Positions 59,297-64,000 of a DNA stretch of 64,000 nt are shown in pieces. Each line of letters opens with the position of its first letter. The stretch's first letter is position 1. Below the pieces are notes generated by a model. It was not told the origin of the DNA, searched no databases, and worked only from the letters and a program-made list of their open reading frames with translations. The DNA comes from Halocynthiibacter styelae (GTDB taxonomy: Bacteria; Pseudomonadota; Alphaproteobacteria; Rhodobacterales; Rhodobacteraceae): assembly GCF_016123485.1 (NCBI RefSeq), contig NZ_JADCKQ010000001.1, positions 62,001 through 126,000 of the forward strand, in the 5' to 3' direction. The position numbers and the translations under genes were made by a program.

Positions 59297-59401
59297 ATGA
59301 AACTGAAACAATGCGTCTATATTTTTGTTATTGTTCTGTATGGCTTCGGGATGGTTTGTTTGCTTGCAGATTGCTCGCGAATATGCGCTGGATTTTCGTG
59401 A
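59297..59401 (+). CDS. Possible 34-residue hydrophobic peptide upstream of phoR
   Basis: A 34-codon frame MKLKQCVYIFVIVLYGFG... ending at TGA, with a single hydrophobic segment (residues about 7-23), CCGGAAAA before its ATG and only ten bases between its stop and the next in-frame ATG of the phoR frame. It is in the same reading frame as phoR. It may be a small membrane peptide or chance. Confidence 0.3.
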   Translation: MKLKQCVYIFVIVLYGFGMVCLLADCSRICAGFS

Positions 59402-59437
59402 ATTCCGTCGATGAGAATAATCAGGAAAATACCGGAT

Positions 59438-60493
59438 ATGACGATACCAGATCTGACTGACCTTCTGAATGGTCTCCCTTTGCCAGTTGTGCTGGTTGAT
59501 AAGAATGAACGCATCAGTCAGGTGAACGGTCTGGCGTCCTCCATGTTGGGGGCTGAGATTCTGGGGCGTCATTTCATAACAGGTCTGCGTCAGCCCGGGC
59601 TTCTGGATGCGATTGAACAGGTTTTCGTATCGCACAGCACAAAGCGAACCCGCTATCAGGGGCGTGAAGGGGATCAGGATGTGACATGGGATGTCACCTG
59701 TGCCGCTTTTCGCGACACAGGCGGGCAGTTCGCCGGGGTGATGATCAGTTTTACCGATGTCAGCGATCTGGAAAATGCCGTGGCGATGCGACGTGATTTT
59801 GTTGCCAATGTCAGCCATGAACTACGCACGCCGCTGACAGCGCTGTCCGGTTTTATTGAAACACTGAATGGTGCAGCAAAAGATGATCCGGCTGCGCGGG
59901 CACGTTTTCTGGGGATCATGGAAAATGAAGCCAGCCGGATGAATCGCCTGGTTGGGGATCTGCTTTCGCTTTCACGTGTCGAAAGTGATGAACGTATGCG
60001 CCCGACGGATGAGGTCGGGATCGGCGCGCTGCTGCGGTCTGTGACACAGGTCCTGAAACCACTGGCAACGGATCAGAACTGTGATCTGTTGCTGAATCTG
60101 CCTGAAAGCGACGTTATTCTGACGGGCGACCGGGACCAGTTACAGCAGGTCTTTACCAATCTGATCGAAAATGCGCTGAAATACGGCGGAAGGAACAAAT
60201 CCGTAAGTATTACGACAGAGATGTTCGACAATGATCCTCTGCTGCGTGCGCCGACAATCCGGATCCTGGTGCAAGATCAGGGCGAAGGCATTGCTGCGGA
60301 ACATATACCGCGCCTGACGGAACGGTTTTACCGGATCGACGGGCATCGCTCGCGTGAGATGGGGGGCACGGGGCTGGGTCTTGCGATTGTAAAGCATATT
60401 ATCAACCGCCACCGTGGGCGTTTACGTATTGAAAGCGCGCCGGGTCAGGGCAGCTGTTTTACGGTGATCCTGCGTCGGGAAAAACAGGCCTGA
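59438..60493 (+). CDS. phoR: Phosphate-regulon sensor histidine kinase PhoR-like
   Basis: A 351-residue kinase of the PhoR type. An N-terminal PAS-like sensor region (LPLPVVLVDKNERISQVNGLASSML), the dimerisation/phosphoacceptor motif FVANVSHELRTPLTALSGFIETLNG with the phosphorylated His near residue 130, then N box NLIENALKYGG, G1 box VQDQGEGI and G2 box GGTGLGLAIVKHI. There is no membrane segment in the frame, so it is cytosolic as read. The ATG at 59438 follows AGGA; an ATG at 59411 adds nine residues. Located before pstSCA with the Pho-box-like site, hence the regulon. Confidence 0.85.
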   Translation: MTIPDLTDLLNGLPLPVVLVDKNERISQVNGLASSMLGAEILGRHFITGLRQPGLLDAIEQVFVSHSTKRTRYQGREGDQDVTWDVTCAAFRDTGGQFAGVMISFTDVSDLENAVAMRRDFVANVSHELRTPLTALSGFIETLNGAAKDDPAARARFLGIMENEASRMNRLVGDLLSLSRVESDERMRPTDEVGIGALLRSVTQVLKPLATDQNCDLLLNLPESDVILTGDRDQLQQVFTNLIENALKYGGRNKSVSITTEMFDNDPLLRAPTIRILVQDQGEGIAAEHIPRLTERFYRIDGHRSREMGGTGLGLAIVKHIINRHRGRLRIESAPGQGSCFTVILRREKQA

Positions 60494-60783
60494 TCCCTTT
60501 AGGTAAAGTCTTTAACCTGTTGTCACATATGGTCCTGCGCAGATGGATGTGGCCCGCGAAATGATTCTGAAATTGTGTGGTTTGGCGGTCCTGCTGTGCG
60601 GGAAACAGAAGTTTTACCCTGGAAAAACCACCGACAACCCGAAAACTTGTCTGTTTTTTCGCTTCCGGGGCCGTGTGTCATGAAGTTGTTACAAAAGATA
60701 CACAAAAGCATAGTCAGTCACGTCTAATCGTCATCGCGAGTTCCCGAGAGGGGCCCATTCATGTCATCCAGGAGTTGACCACT
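60494..60783. promoter_or_regulatory. 290-bp phoR-pstS intergenic region
   Basis: No gene. It contains the Pho-box-like site at 60676-60692, and the ribosome site CCAGGAG before the pstS start. An earlier part has AGGTAAAGTCTTTAACCT, an imperfect palindrome (60509-60526), just after phoR. Confidence 0.7.
60676..60692 (+). promoter_or_regulatory. Candidate PhoB box
   Basis: TGTCAT-GAAGT-TGTTAC has two direct half-sites spaced 11 bp apart, the geometry and near-consensus (CTGTCAT-N4-CTGTCAC) of a PhoB binding site, 92 bp before the pstS start. Confidence 0.7.
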
Positions 60784-61830
60784 ATGACATTCATGAAACT
60801 GACCGCTTCCGCAGTTGCTATTGCTGCCGTATCCGCAACCGCTGCTTCCGCACGCGACCAGATCCAGGTTGCCGGTTCTTCCACCGTTCTGCCTTATGCT
60901 TCCATCGTTGCCGAAGCATTTGGTGAAAACTTTGACTTCCCGACACCTGTTGTTGAATCCGGTGGCTCATCTGCTGGTCTGAAGCGTTTCTGCGAAGGTG
61001 TTGGCGAAAACACTATCGACATCGCAAACGCATCCCGCGGCATCAAAGACAGCGAAATCGCAACCTGCGCTGAAAACGGTGTGACTGACATCGTAGAAGT
61101 CCGCATCGGTTATGATGGCATCGTGTTTGCCTCCGACATCAACGGCAACAGCTTTGAATTCCAGCCACGTGACTGGTACCTGGCCTTGTCCGAAAAAGTT
61201 GTTGTAGACGGCGCACTGATCGACAACCCATACACCATGTGGAACGAAGTAAACCCGGATCTGCCTGCACAGGCTATTCAGGCGTTTGTTCCGGGCACCA
61301 AGCACGGCACACGTGAAGTGTTCGAAGACAACGTGATCCTGGCCGGTTGTGAAGCTGTGGGTGATTTTGAGGTTTACCTGGCTGCTGCCGAAGGCGACAC
61401 TGAGAAAGCCCGCAAGAAAGCCGCTGAAAAAGCCTGTATCTCTCTGCGTACAGACGGTCGTTCTGTTGACGTAGATGGGGACTACACAGAAACTCTGGCC
61501 CGTCTGATCTCTTCCCCGGAAGGCATCGGTGTTTTTGGTCTGGCATTCTATGAAAACAACACATCCCTTCTGCAGGTTGCTCCAATGGGCGGCGTTGAGC
61601 CTTCCACCGAAACCATTGCAACCGGCGAATACCCTGTGTCCCGTCCGCTGTACTTCTACATCAAAGAAGCCCACATCGGTGTGATCCCGGGTCTGCAGGA
61701 ATATGCATCCTTCTTCGTATCTGATGAAATTGCTGGCCCGGATGGCCCGCTGTCCGAATACGGTCTGGTTGCTGATCCAGAGCTGGCTGACACTCAGGCA
61801 ACCGTTGCTGCTGCTGGCGCAAATAACTAA
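60784..61830 (+). CDS. pstS: Phosphate ABC transporter substrate-binding protein
   Basis: A 348-residue periplasmic phosphate receptor. The signal peptide ends about residue 22 (ASARDQ). Phosphate-binding signatures QVAGSSTVLPYASIVAEAFG, VESGGSSAGLKRFCEGVGENTIDIANASRGIKDSE and GTKHGTREVFED match PstS of the longer alphaproteobacterial type. The chosen ATG follows CCAGGAG by nine bases; the open frame extends further up without support. It starts a pst operon under a Pho-box-like site. Confidence 0.95.
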   Translation: MTFMKLTASAVAIAAVSATAASARDQIQVAGSSTVLPYASIVAEAFGENFDFPTPVVESGGSSAGLKRFCEGVGENTIDIANASRGIKDSEIATCAENGVTDIVEVRIGYDGIVFASDINGNSFEFQPRDWYLALSEKVVVDGALIDNPYTMWNEVNPDLPAQAIQAFVPGTKHGTREVFEDNVILAGCEAVGDFEVYLAAAEGDTEKARKKAAEKACISLRTDGRSVDVDGDYTETLARLISSPEGIGVFGLAFYENNTSLLQVAPMGGVEPSTETIATGEYPVSRPLYFYIKEAHIGVIPGLQEYASFFVSDEIAGPDGPLSEYGLVADPELADTQATVAAAGANN

Positions 61831-61831
61831 G

Positions 61832-61876
61832 CCCGCACGGTAACGCCAAAATATCACCGGTTCCCGATTGTGCGGG
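61832..61876 (+). promoter_or_regulatory. Intercistronic hairpin pstS-pstC
   Basis: CCCGCAC (61832-61838) pairs with GTGCGGG (61870-61876), enclosing a smaller CGGT/ACCG stem. It starts two bases after the pstS stop. With no T run it looks like a processing or stabilising stem that raises pstS over pstC, a pattern common before permease genes. Confidence 0.5.
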
Positions 61877-61914
61877 GGCCGGTTTCCCTTCCCTCAGATT
61901 TCCGGCTGCTGCTT

Positions 61915-63396
61915 ATGCCTCTTCTCTGGATCCTTATCCTGGTGCTTGCCATCGCGACTGTCGGCTACTTTGCCGCGCGCACACGGGCAATGGCCACCGC
62001 AGGCGGCGACAGCCGTATTCTGCATTCCCTCCCGAATTATTACGGAATGAACGCTGTGCTTTCCGCGCTTGTGCCGTCTCTGGCGGTTCTGGCGCTCTGG
62101 CTGATTGTGCAGCCGATGTATCTGCAGAGCCATGTTGCCGGGATGATCCCGGATCATGTGATTGCTGAAGGCAGTTCACGCGACCTGATTATGTCAGATG
62201 TGCGCCGGATTGCGTCAGGCCTGAACATCGCAGTAGAGCAGGGCGCAATGAGCGCAAATGAAGCATCCGGCCTGCGGTCTGAGCTGACCAACGTACGCGA
62301 ACGCCTGGCCGAAGTCGGCGTTGCCCTTGGATCAGACGTGCAGCCCGAAGTTCTGGCCGCCGCGCAGGAATACCGCAGCATCGCGAAAAGCGGTTCATTC
62401 TTCATGCTGATCGTTGTGCTCGCGCTGGCCGTGTTGGGGGCGGTTTACGCCTGGAAACGCAGCCATAAAGATTTCCGCGCCCGCAATATTGTGGAAAAAG
62501 CCGTGCTTGGCCTGCTGATTGCTGCGGCCTCCATCGCGATCCTGACCACGCTTGGCATTGTCATGTCGATGCTGATGGAAACCATGAATTTCTTCAGCCA
62601 GTATGAAGCGACAAGTTTCTTCTTCGGCATCAAATGGGCCCCGGATTTTCGCGGTGACTCTGCACTTGGTATTCTGCCGCTTCTCTGGGGTACGCTTTAT
62701 ATCTCGCTGATCGCGTTGCTGGTGGCGGTGCCTGTCGGCCTGTTCGCCGCGATCTATATGTCTGAATATGCCGGGCCAAAGCTGCGGGCCGTTGCCAAAC
62801 CCCTGATCGAGATCCTCGCCGGTATCCCAACCATCGTTTACGGCCTGTTTGCCCTGCTGACCGTTGGCCCACTGCTGCGCGACTACTTTGCCAAACCAAC
62901 CGGTCTTGGTGAAAGTGCAGATTCTGTCCTGACCGCCGGGCTTGTCATGGGGATTATGCTTATTCCTTTCGTAAGCTCCCTGTCAGACGACATCATCAAC
63001 GCAGTGCCACAATCCATGCGTGATGGTTCCCTCGGGCTTGGCGCGACCAAATCCGAAACCATCCGCCAGGTGATTGTGCCTGCCGCACTGCCGGGGATCG
63101 TTGGTGCGGTTCTGCTGGCCACATCGCGGGCGATCGGGGAAACCATGATCGTTGTGATGGGGGCAGGGGCTGCGGCGGCGCAGCTTGATAAAGGTCTGGC
63201 TGAGGCGATCAATCCGCTGGAAGCCATGACCACCGTGACCACCCGTATCGTCAGCCAGCTGACCGGCGATACTGATTTTGCGGCCCCTGAAACACTGGTG
63301 GCCTTTGCACTGGGTCTGACACTGTTTGTCATCACCCTGGGCCTTAACGTGCTTGCGCTTTACATCGTGCGCAAATACCGGGAGCAATACGAATGA
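61915..63396 (+). CDS. pstC: Phosphate ABC transporter permease PstC
   Basis: A 493-residue permease, longer than the usual 300, because of N-terminal segments and a periplasmic-type region (residues about 80-170) before the transport core. The core has LLWGTLYISLIALLVAVPVGLFAAIYMSEYA, LIEILAGIPTIVYGLF, GIMLIPFVSSLSDDIINAVPQSMRDGSLGLGATKSET (the ATPase loop) and GAVLLATSRAIGETMIV. Such long PstC is usual in Rhodobacterales. The ATG at 61915 has no clear ribosome site; a GTG at 61870 would add 15 residues and sits inside the hairpin. Its stop overlaps pstA by four bases. Confidence 0.93.
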   Translation: MPLLWILILVLAIATVGYFAARTRAMATAGGDSRILHSLPNYYGMNAVLSALVPSLAVLALWLIVQPMYLQSHVAGMIPDHVIAEGSSRDLIMSDVRRIASGLNIAVEQGAMSANEASGLRSELTNVRERLAEVGVALGSDVQPEVLAAAQEYRSIAKSGSFFMLIVVLALAVLGAVYAWKRSHKDFRARNIVEKAVLGLLIAAASIAILTTLGIVMSMLMETMNFFSQYEATSFFFGIKWAPDFRGDSALGILPLLWGTLYISLIALLVAVPVGLFAAIYMSEYAGPKLRAVAKPLIEILAGIPTIVYGLFALLTVGPLLRDYFAKPTGLGESADSVLTAGLVMGIMLIPFVSSLSDDIINAVPQSMRDGSLGLGATKSETIRQVIVPAALPGIVGAVLLATSRAIGETMIVVMGAGAAAAQLDKGLAEAINPLEAMTTVTTRIVSQLTGDTDFAAPETLVAFALGLTLFVITLGLNVLALYIVRKYREQYE

Positions 63397-64000
63397 GCAA
63401 CCATACCTCCCTTTATACGGTTTCGGACAACGTCCGTCGCCGGAATGCGGTTGAGAAACGCTTTCGCTTCTATGGGCTGACCGCCATCGCAATCGGGATT
63501 GTCGCGCTGATCGTGCTGCTGTCCTCTGTCCTGAGCAATGGATCCGGCGCCTTCCAGCAGACCTATGTCACGCTAAGTGTGCATCTGCCTGCGGATAAAC
63601 TGGACAAACAGGGCAACCGCGACCCGGAAGAAATGAAATCTGTCTCAACCTTCGGATATTCCCCGCTGATCCGCGATGCGGTTGTGGCACGCGCGGATGA
63701 ACTGGGCTGGGTCATGCCTGAGGGTATGAAGCCGAAAGATATGGGCGCGCTTATCTCGAAGGAAGCGGCGGCACAGCTGAGGAATTTCGTGCTGGCAAAT
63801 CCCGAAGTTGTTGGCACAACGATTGAGATCGAGATGCTCGCAAATGGCCGTGTTGATGGCTATATGAAAGGCCGCGTGGATCGTGAATTTGCCCTGCTCG
63901 ACAGCAATATCGACGTGGAACAGCTTGATCTGGTTGATCTTCTGATTGAAGGCGGCAATCTTGAGAAACGCTTTAACTGGGCCTTCCTGACCTCGCCTGA
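63393..64000 (+). CDS. pstA: Phosphate ABC transporter permease PstA (partial, DUF3333 N-terminus)
   Basis: The first 202 residues of PstA; the rest is beyond the window. After the ATGA overlap with pstC the protein reads MSNHTSLYTVSDNVRRRNAVEKR, then a first membrane segment (AIAIGIVALIVLLSSVL) and a large polar domain (residues about 50-200: LPADKLDKQGNRDPEEM, GWVMPEGMKPKDMG, NVELFALL-like LLDSNIDVEQLDLVDLLIEGG). This is the DUF3333 region placed before the permease core in alphaproteobacterial PstA. The core itself is not visible. Confidence 0.9.
   Translation, partial: MSNHTSLYTVSDNVRRRNAVEKRFRFYGLTAIAIGIVALIVLLSSVLSNGSGAFQQTYVTLSVHLPADKLDKQGNRDPEEMKSVSTFGYSPLIRDAVVARADELGWVMPEGMKPKDMGALISKEAAAQLRNFVLANPEVVGTTIEIEMLANGRVDGYMKGRVDREFALLDSNIDVEQLDLVDLLIEGGNLEKRFNWAFLTSP

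Overview
The window looks like chromosomal DNA of a marine-type alphaproteobacterium of the Rhodobacterales (Roseobacter/Rhodobacter group). Evidence for this is the gene orders yceD-rpmF-plsX-fabH-ihfA-merR, glnE-rlmI-PIN and SPOR-nagZ-scpA-scpB, a DksA with a degenerate zinc finger, a double-length Dcd, OlsB, a class II DAHP synthase, a TakP-like TRAP system and a LuxR/LuxI pair. No insertion sequence, phage, plasmid or CRISPR was seen. Two genes (the sulfotransferase-like gene at the left edge and a DUF4304 gene near 28.5 kb) are visibly AT-richer than the rest and may be acquired.

Layout. 0-4 kb: sulfotransferase-like protein, then a quorum-sensing block with a LuxR-type protein that lacks its DNA-binding domain, a full LuxR and an acyl-homoserine-lactone synthase. 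4-6.4 kb: ilvBH for branched-chain amino acids, preceded by a leader peptide and attenuator that were read directly from the sequence. 6.5-12.1 kb: APH-like kinase and a tripartite TRAP transporter with an unusually long membrane subunit. 12.2-19.3 kb: bpt, DUF2852, prolyl-tRNA deacylase-like, glnE, rlmI and a PIN protein. 19.3-24.1 kb: a tight minus-strand run of MoxR ATPase, GNAT, DUF2927 lipoprotein, a 56-aa membrane protein, a VWA protein and an M48 peptidase. 24.3-28.5 kb: dksA, cytochrome c, exonuclease III, a small secreted protein, an A-type Fe-S carrier and dGTPase. 28.5-34.9 kb: DUF4304, argS, SPOR protein, nagZ and the condensin partners scpA/scpB. 34.8-37.9 kb: MFS transporter, Lrp-type regulator, dcd and tRNA-Pro(GGG). 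38-43.5 kb: merR, ihfA, fabH, plsX, rpmF, yceD and bamE. 43.6-46.2 kb: olsB and an ABC-F ATPase. 46.4-52.9 kb: a full branched-chain amino-acid ABC transporter (livKGF, livHM) interrupted by two tandem secreted paralogues. 53-58.7 kb: GlxA-type regulator, class II DAHP synthase, PAS protein, yicC, gmk and a gamma-carbonic-anhydrase-like protein. 58.8-64 kb: a small unknown protein, phoR, a Pho-box-like site and pstS-pstC-pstA, with pstA cut by the window edge.

The less ordinary signals are: the HTH-less LuxR beside a working-looking LuxR/LuxI pair; the ilvB attenuator; two identical-architecture 17-bp dyads (TGTAAA-N5-TTTACA) upstream of the DUF2852 gene; a 55-bp element with four 11-bp iterons present twice, 20 kb apart; a (TTTTCCGG)6 tandem repeat; the MoxR/VWA/lipoprotein/peptidase operon with an unannotated 56-aa membrane protein; and the secreted paralogue pair inside the liv locus. 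All calls come from reading the sequence and translations; no database search or folding program was run.
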